A stretch of 64,000 nucleotides of DNA from Aquilaria yunnanensis. Taxonomy: Eukaryota > Streptophyta > Magnoliopsida > Malvales > Thymelaeaceae. Positions 34,661-48,093 of the stretch are shown here, piece by piece. Below the pieces are notes generated by a model. The model was not told the DNA's origin. It searched no databases and saw only the letters and a list, made by a program, of their open reading frames with translations. A program made the position numbers and the translations under genes. Where the stretch lies: assembly GCA_039654915.1 (NCBI GenBank), contig CM077597.1, forward strand, positions 40,708,001 to 40,772,000, in the 5' to 3' direction. Positions within the stretch are counted from its first letter, which is position 1. Each line of letters opens with the position of its first letter.

Positions 34661-36078
34661 TGGTGTGCTCATAGTTCACACAAACCTTTCCCATTATGCT
34701 AACAAATAATGTGGATGTGTCAAATCTCTCTATACTCATAAATAATTGAACTCACAAGTAAGTGCACTTATTATTAAAGTATAACAGTGGCAATTACCAA
34801 GATCATTTTTTCCAGAGAATGAATGTTGTCTACCATACCTTACCTCTCTTTATTACGTAACTCACAATTAAAGATGTTTGTTAACTAACTACGATTAATT
34901 AATTAAACTATCTAATGCAATAAAAATAAACTATTTCTACAAACAATTGGCTGGCCGCTGAAAACAATTAAGACAATCAACAATAAGAAACCTCATACTT
35001 AGAATCAACTCCCCTTAGAAATCACTTGTATAGCTTTTACTTCAGTTTAGTAGGATTATGATTAACTTGGACTATGGAGTACTTCCTAAATTTGATTATC
35101 TCCATATTATTCCCATTATACTAATCACTATCCTTAAGTCACCGATAGGGTGTCTAGGCCTACCGCACCTCCTAAGAGTGCATTACTAGTTCTATAACAC
35201 ATTACTAGATTTCACCCTAGTCCAAAGGTATTATATCGCACCTATTACTCCAGTTACGATACTATCTCTTGTATCCAACAGTGATCCACAACAAACATTT
35301 TGGATACTACTAAACACATGTTCATTATCTCACATTGAATTAATACACTAACTATTATTAATCAACGCATCAAAGAACATTGGATAGATTGCAAGAAAAA
35401 CATAATCACATTAAATTAGAAAATAATAACAAACACAAAATCATCTAGGGTTCTTATACTCTAAATATGAGTAGGAAAATTTAGCTCATAGTACCATCAA
35501 ATAAACACAAAAAAAAATCAAAAGAATTAGGAAAAGAATTATCCATCTCTGAATTGCTTCTCTTCCTAGAAATTTATGATTCGGTGCTTATTAAATGGAG
35601 TTGATCATCAAAACTGCTTCCAATAGCCTTCCCTCATGAAAAATCTCTTTTTTATGTCTTTCCCTACCTCTGTCGTTCTCTCTCCTTTTCCTCTTTTTTT
35701 TTTTTTAAATAACCTCAAGAAACCCTAAAAATTAGACAAAAATAGTTTGGTAAATATGGCCGCGTAACGCTTCTAGAACTTAAAATCTTGCTCAATGAAA
35801 CACGGCTTAGAACAAGGGTATGTAACTTAGATATGGGCATATAGTAGGGCATGTAAGACACTCCATGAATGCATTTTTAAGCGTGTTCGCTCCAAACTTT
35901 ATGAAAACTTGCAATTCAGCTCCAAAACTTTTTCGAAATCCTTCTTAAATCAAAAAAGCTAAAATATAGCTTGAAAATGAAATGTGAACCAATTAAGCAC
36001 CATATCTTAACAAATACACATCAAAAGACAAGCAAATACAAGGGAAAAATTTATAGAAAATAGAGCTAAATATGAACA
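34661..36078 (-). mobile_element. Athila-like LTR
   Basis: On + it starts TGGTGTGCTCATAG right beside the primer-binding site and probably ends TATGAACA at 36078 (TGTTCATA on the - strand), about 1.42 kb. The right boundary is inferred from the TG end and an A-rich GTGTGAAGAAAAAA polypurine-like run just outside. There is no coding region. Unexpectedly, it has PPT-like sequence on one side and a primer-binding site on the other, as in a tandem LTR-internal-LTR arrangement. Confidence 0.5.
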
Positions 36079-37500
36079 TATTATATTTTTTCTTCACACT
36101 TGAACTTTTGATTGCCCTCAAGTAAAAATCAAGAGAAAAATTGGAAAAACAAAAATCTTAAAATCATTGAAATATTTAATCAATTCCTTGACCACAAAGG
36201 TATAAAGAGGATTGGGACTTTAAGGGTTTTAAGGAATTAACAAGACAAAATTTTCACTACAAAATTTAATTGAAACAATTCATTTTCAAGCTAGCAACCC
36301 ATATCTTATGAAGCTATAAGGAAGAATCAAATTTTTATGCAAAGTAAAAAGCACGAACTACGTTAAGCTAAAGCTTACTATGCACAACCATTCAAACCAC
36401 AAATCAAGAATTGGGTGATTGATCAACTTTTCAATCTCTTTTTTTCTTTTTCCAATTCCAATTCTCTTCATGCGCCGAAAATTTTTAATAGCAAGTGTAA
36501 ACTATAAGAGCTTTGTCTATACCCATGCTAAATTTCAGCATAGTCCATGATGATCTTTTGATCATACTCATGCTCTTAGCATCTTTTTGAGCTATGTTCG
36601 ACTCTTGGCTTAGAAGAAGACTTCAACCTACTTCAACACTAAAAATAGCGAAGTAGCATAATTCCATACTTTACTTTACTTCATCAACATTCATGCAACA
36701 ATCAACCACAAATTCATCAACTAACTTTTCCACTAAACCAACATAAAAACTCAAAACTTAGCAAGTTTTAAACAGTGTACTAAACACAAAAACTTGATGC
36801 AAAAATAACTTCCAGAAACCATTTTCCACCAGCTTACTAATAAATCACAAAAATATTTCAAAAACAAATTAGGCACCAAAAAGTGAAAGATCTTAAGAAT
36901 CACTTACTTGCCCTTCAAGGTAAGAACTCAAGACATTAAATTCACAATCATTCTCTAATAATAAGAACATGCTCAATAAGATTATTCAAAATAATTAAGC
37001 TCTTAAAATTTTTTTAAAAAATCATAAAAATTGCTAAAAAGATATATTCAGGAATAATCATGACAAAGAAGGGCTAAAGATAATATACACTCCTACACTT
37101 AAATTATACATTGCCCTCAAATGTACTAGCATGGAAAATAAAGTGAAAAAGAATGAGTGATAGAAACTGATGCCGCCCTTGAAAAAGAAAAACTAATTGC
37201 TTGTCATGTAAGTCAGCATCCCAAAAGTTCAAAACTATGGCTGATTCAAGCTTTCAATTGAAGTTCAAAGGCTTCCATGAAAAATAGAAATGATGATCAA
37301 TCACAAAATAAAATAAAAAAACTAAAAAATATAGAAACTAAAATGAAATAATATGAAAACAAAATAGAAGCAACTGATGCTCCAATAACAAAGTCAAGCA
37401 TAACTAACTAAAACATGAAGTGAAAATATAAAGCAAGAATAGTTGCAATATCCATAATAAAAGAAAACATGATACTAAAATGTAAATGAATGTTCTGGAT
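36079..37500 (-). other. AT-rich non-coding part of the Athila-like element
   Basis: No ORF is seen. On the - strand a phrase of the type TACTTGAGGGCAAT...AAGTTCAAGTGTG (about 36,090-36,125) has a second version at about 37,085-37,130 (ACATTTGAGGGCAATGTA, AAGTGTAGGAGTG). Such phrases stand before the 3' LTR in Athila-like elements, so this looks like 3' non-coding sequence with a duplicated segment. Confidence 0.45.
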
Positions 37501-38940
37501 AGCAATATCCTCAAGCATCCTCATAAAGTAAAGGATTGACAGAAGTGCTCAAAACCATCATCATCTGTGTAGTTGCAGTGGGATCCTTAGTAACCACGGG
37601 CTCAGTACCATGCTTCACAACCATCGGATCCAATCCGGTCTCTCCAACCTCCCTGGTAGCATTGGCGGTCTTAACAACTTTATCCTCTACCTTCTCCTCG
37701 ATAACTGCACCACTTAGCTCGATTCCATCCTAAACAGCTCCAACAATCGATAGTTTGACTATAGTGACCTTATTTCCCTCTTCTCTGTCTCACTAAGTCT
37801 CATCAACATTGGCCTCGTTGGATCAAGTGAAGTATAAGCATATCATCTCCTCCAATTTCACAGTCCTCGCCGCAACAGTAGAAAAGTAGGAGCTAACAAT
37901 CACCATATGATCTATCATAAGCTTAAGGTGATCCAGGATAAGTTGTTGCCTCTAAAAAATGTCAGATAATGTGCCAAGTCGGGCACTAGCAGATGTAAAG
38001 GCGGCCAGGGCCTCAATGGGAGCTTTCTCCTCCTCCTCTTGGGTCCTCAATATAAACCTCGCTGAGCCATCAGGAAACGAGTCTTCTTCAACATCCTCAT
38101 AGCCTTAAGTAAGTTCATGTTGACCTGCCTTAGTGTCACCACCTCAATAATCAACCTCTTTAGATGGAAAGTCTCAAGGTTCTGAGCCAACCTCAACACA
38201 AATGCTCTAACACAAACAGCTCCAGTCCTCATGTGACAAGCAGTGTCTTGCACCCACTAAGCAAATGACAAGCCCATGTGACAGTACACTCAGTGGATAA
38301 TGCAGTATAGGTAGAATAGGTCCATCTTCATCATTACACCTGTATTCTCAATCCTACCAGCAATATAACAAGCGATCAAATAATACACATACTAGACTAT
38401 TGGCGATCTTAACTTGGATGCCTTGAATGTTGTTGGCTAGTGGACAGCTGCGCCCTTAACAATCTCATGCCAAAACTTCTGCGGAGTATGGGTGGTGGTG
38501 CCAAACTCATAAATCGAGCCTCTATGCTCGTCAGAATCAGTAAACTCCTGGGCATAAAAACCGCAGCCCTACTTAAGCTCATCTAAGCTCAAACCGAAGT
38601 CCCACTCTCCTAACCAAAATTTCACCACATCTGACCCGCTCCAATTGATATTGGTCATGTCAAAGTCGAGCACTCAAAAACTGTAGTGTGAGCTCGCTGT
38701 ATGTAGGCTTCCAGTAATCGAACACAAACAGTTATCTATTGAAATCAACTAAACCAAGCTATGCCAACATATCCTAGTCAATCACCCTGTTGGCCTTGAA
38801 CTTCTTCGCCATTGGGATATCATATCTCTCCCACTAAGCATCCTCCTTCAAGTCGATAAGAGGATTTGACTTCTTTGGCTTTTCTGCCGGCCTCTTGGTA
38901 CAAATCAAAATTTTCTCCTAACATTTCTTCATCTTGAAAA
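37500..38940 (-). pseudogene. Athila-type ORF protein (broken)
   Basis: Reading leftward from about 38,940 on the - strand: KRPAEKPKKSNPLIDLKE, WERYDIPMAKKFKANRVID, LGLVDFNR, WKPTYSELTLQFLSA, then PQKFWHEIVKGAAVHW, SKLRSPIVCVLFDRLL, a DLFYLYCIIH-like segment and RTGAVCVRAFVLRLAQNLE (38047-38253). The order of an aromatic-rich 'PTY..LTLEFL' motif, an 'FW..I' motif, an 'SKA..IRNP'-like motif and a hydrophobic 'ELFYLYCM'-like motif is that of the ATHILA ORF family (Pfam ATHILA). Function is unknown. Stops and frame changes are frequent. Assigned by eye. Confidence 0.65.
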
Positions 38941-40130
38941 AAGGTAGAAGATTTTTTTCAGTGCAACAATAATCTCAAACATCACAAATAACCAACAATA
39001 ATTTCCAGAATAAGAGCTCTAACAAAAATTAGTAGAATTCCTTTATAAAAATCAACATTAATTTACTTTAGGTATTAAAGTGATCAGGCTTAACACCAAA
39101 AGCTACAAGCATAAAGATCATGAGAATTAAAGGCATTATAATTCACATTTAGGCTCTTTCTTCACATACAAGAAACCTGCCCACTATCACATGAAAAGAC
39201 TACCAATTCCTAGAATTCATAAAATTTCAACACAAATAAGATAAACAAGGTATTCTTAATAATCCACAAATCATATAATCATCCATTCAAGTCATAAAAT
39301 TCATAACATCATCATACAAAACAATAAATCCATTAAACATGCAATTCGAACCCTTCATCTTCCAAACTTAATACCCAAAAATTTAAATTCCACAAATCAT
39401 GCCACCAACTCGAAACAAGCATCAATGGGCATACAAAATCAACCAACTAACTCAAATATGACCTACCCATAACAAGAAATCAAGCTAATCTTCTATAAAC
39501 TTCAAATAAACTTATAGAGAGAAAATTACCTTAAAAAAGATAAAATCATTGAAGCGGGGATGAAAATCTAGAATCCGAGCAAGGAATGAAATCCTCTGAT
39601 GATGGAAAACATTACACGAGATTCAAAAAAGCCAAGATTTGAGTTTGGGGGCTTGGGCAAAAAGTTTAAGTGAATTTCATGTGAAGTAGGGAAAGAAAAT
39701 AGCAATCGGGCATATATATAAGCGTAACACGGCTTCTAACACAAGCATGTGACTGTGCATGTTATTTATATATTTGCCAACATGGGCGTGTCACATGATG
39801 TATCTAAGGTCTGAACCCTAAAATTTTTAAAACATAGAATAGAAACACATGACAGAACACGGGCGTGTGAATGCTGTGTATAGATAACATGACTTTAAAG
39901 ATGGGTGTGTAGAAAACCATGTTCGAAGTCTAGAGCCCAAAAAATAACATGGGTAGCAACATGGGAACATCAACAACAGTGTTAGGAAAACACACTAAGG
40001 CACACGGAAATGTGTGAGACCGTGTTTGTGCTTTAGAACGTATAGTTCTTAAACTCATAAATGAACCACACTTTCAGGCATGATTGTGTGTTAAACAATG
40101 TAGGATGAACATGTTTGAAAACATGGACAT
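38941..40130. other. AT-rich spacer with repeated ACACGGGCGTGT-like motifs
   Basis: No coding region is seen. From 39,720 to 40,130 inverted-repeat phrases recur, best seen as ACACGGGCGTGT at 39857-39868 and as weaker forms near 39,726, 39,784, 39,905 and 40,000-40,025. TATATATAAG at 39713-39722 is TATA-like on either strand. Confidence 0.45.
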
Positions 40131-41356
40131 TGTTACCCACTTTGGGGTAGTCAAGTTATGGTGCCAAAATTGTGCATTTAAAACTCCCAAAGTTGGTATG
40201 TTCTGTAGGCTATCAGAACAAAACCATTAGTGTGCATACCCAAGTGGCCCTCTTAGGAACCATGTAAATGCATGCGTATTGGCCCAACCATTACACACAC
40301 ATTCAAATTTTATCCACACCATGGCAACAAGGAAAGAAAACACTAGTACAAGTCTTAATCTTGGCTACCACACAATAGGCAATCTTGTTAAATTTAAGTA
40401 ACCAACCACTGCACCCGAAACTTCTTCCAAAAAACTGTATTAATCTAGCCATGTCCCCCCCCATTTGTTTGCTTCAATAACAAGTAGACACTTAATCCAA
40501 ACCAGGGAATTTGGTTTTACATCAATAGCCCACCTATGGACTAAGCTATAGATTTTTTAAATTGGTTACAAAATTTTGACTAAATAAACAGTAACTCAGC
40601 CAAATTTGCAATGTCATAACTTTGGCTACAGTGCTCCAAATGAAAAAATTACAAAGCCCAGTTAAACCTCTAGATATGCTCTAAGTGTGGTTAAAATTTT
40701 ATACCAAGATTCATTCTACACAAGGAGATATAGAACTTTGAGTGCAGGGTCATAATTCTATCCACTTTATGACCATTTTGCCCATACAAAATTTTATAAG
40801 TGTACAAACACTTCATTCACAATGAGTAAGCCCTCTAAGGCTATTCCATATATATCCAATACACATAGGAATTACATCCTTTTGCATCTAGCAACAATAT
40901 GTGGCCAAAAAAGAATTTACAAGTAAGCAACCTATCATTCATACTTAGGCAGCTTTGCACCACATCACATACATAACTAAAACATTACTCAAATGTTCAC
41001 ATACTTGTCTCATTTTACATATACTACATGTACATGCATACATGCACTACATAATGGTCTTAACTTATCTAAATACATACCCTAAGTTGCAGGAGTACCT
41101 AAGACACAATGGACCCCAGAAACAGGATGCAGGATAGCTGCTGTGTAACACAATAAGCATTATCACCAAACTTTCTAGATCACAACGAGATACATGAAAG
41201 TTCAAGTATCTAAAAATTCAGGGCAAAACTCAAACCACAAAGGTTATTTTAATGTGGTCTTTCTGCTGGACCTAAAATGGGCAGATTTGAGGGGAGTAAG
41301 TTTCATTATAAAACTTAGTAAGGGTAACACTTGTACTCTTAAGGAAATGTCACCCT
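40131..41356 (-). mobile_element. Truncated copy of LTR family R1
   Basis: It begins TGTTACCCACTTTGGGG, the exact reverse complement of the R1 end at 6670. It runs parallel (inverted) to 6670 back to 6485 and then 5066 back to about 4,010, without the copia-family LTR. Similarity stops near 41,356, so the far third of the LTR is missing. No matching target duplication was found. Confidence 0.75.
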
Positions 41357-41933
41357 CATGCCCTTGCCATCCAACAAATCCAACCCTTACAATCTGCTCC
41401 ACAAAGGGCATCGTAGTAGCAGATGAGATTGAACTAGCTTTGCCCTAAACAGTCAATGGACCTAGCGAAGCATGCTGACCATCAATAGGTCATCTCCATG
41501 ACCCCTATTTTGTCTTCAGTGGTCTTCTATAGAGAACTCAGCCACTCAACCTCAAAAGTGGTTTGAGCCTCCTTCTCTCCAGCCATTTAAAGGGCCTCCA
41601 TTGACTCCTGCAGCCTTAGGTATAGATCCTTGGAGCAAGCCTCAGTCGTCTCCTTATCAGCCTTCAAATCCAATAGCTCCTTTGCTAGTGCATCCCTGAT
41701 GGTGAGCTCATCCTCACATTCCTTTTGTAAGGCCTTGTCCAAGGACTTAAGGTTCTCAACCTAAAAGGTTCTTAACCTACAGATGGGATCAGTTAATACA
41801 TTAACACTGATATACTTTGCATAGAAAGCACTAATAAATATACTTGGAAAAGTTTGCATGTGATACCCATCAACTGGGCATCTTCTCCCTGAGTAGGATG
41901 GGTAAGAAGGTGTTGGTCCCATGGAGACCTTAA
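41357..41933 (-). pseudogene. Antisense ORF of second Tat-like element, coiled-coil part
   Basis: On the - strand from about 41,760 the frame reads ENLKSLDKALQKECEDELT, RDALAKELLDLKADKETT and KDLYLRLQESMEAL, a heptad-like Leu/Glu/Lys pattern typical of a coiled coil, then degrades. Coiled-coil stretches follow the N-terminal domain in Tat-type ORFs. It continues from 45,775 across the solo-LTR insertion (TSD CTTAA). Confidence 0.6.
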
Positions 41934-44900
41934 TGTTGGGTTTCATGAGCTAAACAATGCAGCACAATCAATCAAAACCCTCCAAGATCTAAGTGAAATG
42001 GGGTAAATCATGTGTTCAAAAATTTTTGTACCTAGTAGGTTAATATTTTTTCACTCATCTATTAAGTCAAATCACAAAACTTGAATAGTTGATGTTATGG
42101 CTCTTCTAGTGGGAAGCATGCCTAAAGAAGGTAAAGTACTCTAAATTAAGTTTGGAACCTTAATTCAAGTTTGCATAGCAAGAATAGGAAAGTTTAGCAA
42201 AGTTCACTAAGTTCCAAGAAAGTTAAGGCGCTAAATGAGGTTTAGGGACAAAATGATAATTTTACATCCTAATTAGTTGGGCTAGGTCCCGAGTTGTTAA
42301 AATGAAGTTTTATAACCTAAATTTTAAATTTGACCCAAACTTGATGAAATAAACAAGGATTAATCAAGAATAGCTAAGGTTACCAAAAGATGGGGACTTA
42401 AGTGTACCATGTCTAATACTTTGATGGCTTAAACTTAAAATAGGGTTATACGAGGGTAAAGTGGAGGTGTGGCTGCCATAAACCCTAGTTCATCCTCCCC
42501 ACCCTCATTTTTCCATTCAATTAAGCTTGAAATCAAAGTTCTTCGTGAAAAGAGAAGCCATCATAAGTATATAGGCCATTGGAAGCTCATTTCAAGCATA
42601 AAACCATGGTTTTGGAGCTTGGAAGCATGTTTTCTCCTATCCCCTATTTTTAGTACGAGGTCACCAATGTGTTCTTGATTGATTTTATGTTTGTTGGTTA
42701 GTTAGGAGCTTGGGTTTTGGTTAGAAGGCAATAATTTGTTGTTTGGTGCCTATGTTTTGCTTGGAACTTAGGTGGTGCTTTGATGAGCTTAGTGGATTAA
42801 AAGAGTGCTTGATTCTTGCTTGTTACTTGGAGTTAACGTAAGGGGTTGTGTTGTTTAGTTCAATTAATGCTATTGGCATGAGTTTACTTGAAGAATTTGA
42901 GTAGTTCTAGCAATAGCATTAGTTAGTGGGCAAGGTTGAATCATGGTGGACTATGAGGTTTGTGATGATTGGGATGATGTTATAATGCATCATAGATTGG
43001 CTTGTGATAATTGGTTGTGATCTATGCAACATGTTTTACATGTATGTGAAGTTTTGAGGCTAACCAAGCATGTTTAATATGTTTGGTAAGTGTCCAAAAT
43101 TCATAACATCAAAATATGGGAATATTCTGAAGTTTCACAGATTGGCAACGAGTCGCTAATTTTATACCATTACCCCCAGCGCGTCGCCAATGCTGGAAAG
43201 TTGGCAGAACGTTATCATCGCCACAGGCAAGTTGGTTGAATTTTCCAAGTTTTGCTAGGAAGGCCAAGGGGAGACCTAAGGGGGCTCTTAGGGTACCTTA
43301 GGGTCTAAGCATTTCAGAGGTACTAAGAGACTTTCAAAAGTCCTTCAAGACCTAGGAGTTTTCTTGAGTTTTATAAAATTTTATGGTTACTTGTACTATA
43401 AGCAAGAAAACTAGTTTACAAAGGATCACGACTAGTTATCATTAGCTTGGGTAAGAGGTTTAGAACCCTTGGCAACCTAGCCATGCCGTTAGCCATAAGG
43501 TTGCAAGGTGAAACCTTAGTACACCTAATCTACAAGGTCTTTATGGCCTAGTCTACAATAGTCCCACCATAATGCCCCTGTACAACATAAACGGGAGAGG
43601 TTCAACTGGTGATTTATCACTAATTAGGCTGGCAAGCTAAGCTTGCTAGAGGACAAGGTAATGTCTTGTAGTTCAAGGACCAAGATGAGGAAAAGTCTCA
43701 AGGGACCTAGGTGTATGCATATACTAGACCCTCAAGCTGTATGAGCTCACAGCAGGTTACATATGCTATCATATGTAAAGTCCTTAGTAATTTTCCTGCA
43801 GGTACAATGAAGACCCTTACTGAGAATGTTTAAATTCTCACTCCCTAATTATGTTGTGCAGATTTTGAAGTTGTTGGGCCGGGTAACCGCTAAAGGTTAT
43901 CACGATAGTGGCTTTTGTTATAAGTATTTCATTTGAGAATGGTTATGATTCTAGTCTACTAGGGTAACTTGTTGGTTAAGTAACAGTACTGACTACAGCC
44001 TTCCTTTGGCTGTAGAGCCTAGCACCACGTGGACAAAAACTTTTGTAACTTGCCACTGGAACTTGCATCCAAGGTGGCAGTTAGTTCAAAAATATTTTAG
44101 TTGAGGCTTGTATATACAGTACTCGTAGCTACCTTCATTGTCTATGTTTTTAGGATTCTTAGACTCTAGGGTTGCTCTTAGGTAAAGGCATTAGTCTACT
44201 TTATGTATGAATGCTCCTACACAGTTGTTTATGTGTAGTAAACTCACATAAATGTTGATTTTGTATGCTTTGGCTATTTGAACTTATTTTCTTTGGAAAT
44301 GTTTTGGCCAAGTCAATGTCTTATCAAATTTTGTTAATTCAAGTCAAAGCATGAAGAGTATACATTTTGCATATTCTAGGTTAATCAACTAGTATCACAA
44401 GATTTTAATCTGCGCACATATAAAACTAGCCAATTGCAACCACCATGAGACCAGCTCTCATTGACTTCCTGGGTAGGAACCAAGGACTGCCATGTCAGTT
44501 GATGTGTTCAAGCTCTTTACAGTATCCACACAAATCACTTGGATTATCACACCTCTTTTAGGTTCTAGCAAGAGCGTTCTTCTTGTGCTTACAATGCTAA
44601 CTTGTGTGTTCCAAGGAAAAACAAAAAGGGAATGCAGCTGGAAATCTTAGAACCCTTTCTAATTTCATCAAATAAGGCTCATACGAAAACAACATCATAT
44701 AACATATATATAATGATGCATAATTCCTAACCCAAATAGGTTTCATAACCCTGATCCAGGATGACCTAATTTCAGGCAAAATAATGGCTCAACTTTTGAG
44801 TCAATAATTAATCCAAAATTATCATGAAACTAAAGCCAAACAATTTGGCCCATGCACTCAAGTAATCCAAGTAGTTCTAAGTGTGTGACCCTATATGCTC

Positions 44901-45769
44901 CTATCATATTGGCAATGATCATAAATTACATTTATAATCATAAATAATAAGTAGTGTCTAGCAACACATCATTGCTACCCAAATGACAAAATAGTCAGTG
45001 ATTTGACTAAATCTCTATGATTATTATTCATATATGTCATCATCCCTTTGTCCAGGATATCAAAATGGAGTATATGACATCGAACATGTCATCCTTATAT
45101 CACCCAATCTATGGTTTCTTAATTCCTGAGTTGACTAACATAAGCCAATGATATTGATATCCTGTATAAAATCATTTGAGCATGGTCATGGATTTCCTCA
45201 GTTTCACTCAATACCAAAGATATCACTCCCATTATATAGAATGGACAAATCTTATCTTGATCATACAAATCCCTCTATATGATATGTTACATACCCAATG
45301 ACTAACTTCATATTGACTAACTTCATATTCACTCAATTATGAGCAATAAGAAGTATCAAAGTGTATGACTCACATGTAGGGAACCTTAATGGCCTCAGGT
45401 CAAACGACTACACATACTATAATCATTATGAGAATTGCTTATGACATTCATATAACAACCCATGTAGCATTCTCATGGTGGGTCAGTCTTCTATACAAGC
45501 TCTCTAACTTGTACTCATATGTAGACTACATACCTCATATTAGTCTACACGTTTGCTAGTCATTCAGTATTATTACAACCTATTCTATAATAATAATCAA
45601 CCATAGATATTTAAGAATACTATTATTCTAGGGTTATAATTATGTTTAATTATGTTACACAAAAATAAATAAAAAACACAATTATTGGAATAATACCTCA
45701 ATAAAATATCATGACCTAATGTACAAAATACAATCATCTCATGATTGGCTTTTTGGCACAACACTAACA
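41934..45769 (-). mobile_element. Copia-family solo LTR, itself split by a Tekay-family solo LTR
   Basis: It starts TGTTGGGTTTCATGAG and ends GGCACAACACTAACA. The target duplication CTTAA is exact (41929-41933 and 45770-45774). Removing 42093-44497 and one GTTGA leaves about 1,426 bp, the family length. It is the most diverged copia-family LTR in the window by eye, consistent with being old enough to receive another insertion. Confidence 0.9.
42093..44497 (+). mobile_element. Tekay-family solo LTR
   Basis: It starts TGTTATGGCTCTTC and ends GACTGCCATGTCA, with exact duplication GTTGA (42088-42092 and 44498-44502). At 2405 bp it matches the two LTRs of the element at 19673-29387 in length and sequence but lies in the opposite orientation. 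The LTR TATA region near 42,445 reads GGGTTATACGAGG, so the box is altered. Confidence 0.92.
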
Positions 45770-45774
45770 CTTAA

Positions 45775-47900
45775 CCCCCTCCAAGATAAGGTGAGCTATG
45801 TCCAAACGATCCTCCAGGATTGAATCATCGACACCTATGGCCCACTAAGGATTGAATACGTAGTCTGGCGCAATCCCCTTGAGTGCCAGACTGTGCCTTT
45901 AAGCCTGGCCCTATTCAGAGAACTAGGTTATGAGGTTGAAGGCGGTCATCCATTCCAAACATGTTGTAAGTGCGTCCATTCAATTCTAAACAAGCTATGA
46001 ATGTTTCCAATTTATTCTATTTAAGTTGTCAATGTTTTCATTTCATTCTAAACAAGTTATGAATGTGTCCTATTCAATCCGAACAAGTTGTGAATGTTTC
46101 CATCCCAAATAGGTAAACCATTTGCCCCTAGCGATGCCCTCTTTAGGACAACCACTGCAAGAATTATGGTAAGAGGAGGAAGAAAAGAGTTAGGTGCCTT
46201 TTGCTTTTGGGACATCACCTCACTACGAGGTTGAAGGCAGTCATCCACCTCGAGATCAAGAAGGCTTCTGCAAATGTGCCCCTAAGGATGCCCTCCCTAA
46301 GATAACCCCTGCAGGAATTATGGTAAGACAATGAAAAAGAGAGCTAAGCACCTTCTGCTTTTCAGAAATCACCTCCCTAGATGCCTTCTACCTCCAAGAC
46401 ACATCTTTAGGTGTCTTCTACCTTTGTGAGACCACTAGTGCCCTCAGGTCTATAGTCAAGAAAGGCTCATTCCCTTTGGATTGCTTCATAGAAAAAGCTG
46501 GATGAAAAGACCCACAGTTAGCACAGAATAACATCAAATCAATAGAACTAACACCATGGAAGGAAAAACCATCACGACTAGCAATACCATCGCTTTCACC
46601 TTAAGAGGCTTCGATCCCTCACGAAGCCAAAAAGCATGATCTCTTTCAGACTAAATGAGCCCCTGGAGGAGACTTGTCTAATTGTACCACTTAGGATGTA
46701 GACTTGGAAGTCGAAGACTTATCCGCAATTCCAATCTCTTGGGCTACTTCGGTCGGAAAGATTAGAAGCTTTTGGGGCATTGGTTAGCCCATCAACGATG
46801 TTTTTATGCCTCTTTCTCAGTTAACCAACTTTATAAAAAAAAAAAGGGTACAAAATCATAGCCACCCTAACAGACAAAAGCAAGAAGAATAAGCAGATGC
46901 AGAGTATGACTCTTGGGGTCTGGTGGCCCTCATTGGACTTGGAAGGCTACTTCAAAAAAGTCCACCAACTTTCCCTACTGCTATGAGGCCCAATTGGGAG
47001 GGTTTAACACACCTAGGTAGGTTAGGTGTGCCTTACTAATCTCTAGCCACCTGAGCAATGTCTCGCTAATCTCTATAAAGTGAATGGGGAATAGGGTCAT
47101 GAAGTTGTTATTCCCCATCACTTACTCCAACCAAGCAAGAAGTCCCATGTATACTCAATAACCCTAGGAGTCCTCATACAACGACGGCCTCTCAACCAGG
47201 GCTTGCTGAAGGGTTTTGGTGAATTCACAGGGGAAGCACCACAATGACTCCCTTAACGTGTAAAAGAAACATTTTTTCTACTCCGCCCATGAATCCCTGT
47301 ACGTGCAAAGGTAAAGGATTTGTTTCTCCCTCGGTTGATAGGGGCAATGTGGAAGAATAGGGAACCCTTCTTCAGATCCAACATGTAGAATTGGTAGAAA
47401 ATAGCTAGTAGAGGAACCACCATCGCCATCTTGTAGCAAAGGATGAAAACATTTATCAATGTGAAGGAGTTTGGGGTCAATTGTGAAGGTGGCACCTGAT
47501 AATGATCCTAGATCTACTCCACCAGTGGATCAAGAGGGAACCAAAACCCCACTTACAACTGATCAATGAAAATGATGAAGACGTTAGCCCTCTTATCACC
47601 CATAGCAAGAACCCCATCCTCCAGTGCTTAACTTTTGCTAAAGGTGGCCACCACCTCGTTTGGCTAGAAATACCTCCTAAGATTGGTCAACAGGATCTCT
47701 ACTATAAGCTATGTCTTTGCTCCTTTTAATACGGATAAGTTGAGGGCCAATGGCTCCTTTAAAGTTTCAGCATTGCCACAAGTTAAAGGGGCTTGACTGG
47801 AACAGCTCTTGGAAATGATCTTGAAGATGCTATCTGGAAAAATTGATAGTGAGGGGGTAAGGGCTGCTGCTAGTATATGATGGATGAAAAAAGAACAAAA
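45775..47900 (-). pseudogene. Antisense ORF of second Tat-like element, N-terminal part
   Basis: The best stretch, 47253-47495 on the - strand, reads PPSQLTPNSFTLINVFILC, then KMAMVVPLLAIFYQFYML, KKGSLFFHIAP and HGRSRKNVSFTR. This matches the layout of the 'putative gypsy type transposon' domain (Transposase_28): P-S-QL-PN-F, a hydrophobic helix, a short Lys/Gly/aromatic segment, and a W/S-RKK-FF motif. Between 45,775 and 46,900 the frame is badly broken, with repeated phrases such as the GATGCCCTC...CTGCAGGAATTATGGTAAGA type at 46,130 and 46,290. Confidence 0.6.
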
Positions 47901-48080
47901 AAACCAACAAGTAAGAGTAACTATAGTTCATTACCTGATTATAAACACTTACAGGAAAGCAAATAAGTGAACAGAAGAGAGAGAGCCCGATGGCAGCAAA
48001 AAAACTTCAGATGGAAGTAAACCCTAAGGCAGAGAAAAAGCAAGGAAAAAAATAGAGAACAAGCATTAAAGACTGCCACC

Positions 48081-48093
48081 ATCATATATAAAG
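48081..48093 (-). promoter_or_regulatory. TATA-like box upstream of the second antisense ORF
   Basis: The - strand reads CTTTATATATGAT, about 180 bases upstream of the antisense ORF. It corresponds in position to the CTATATATCC box at 19531 in the first Tat-like element. Confidence 0.4.
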
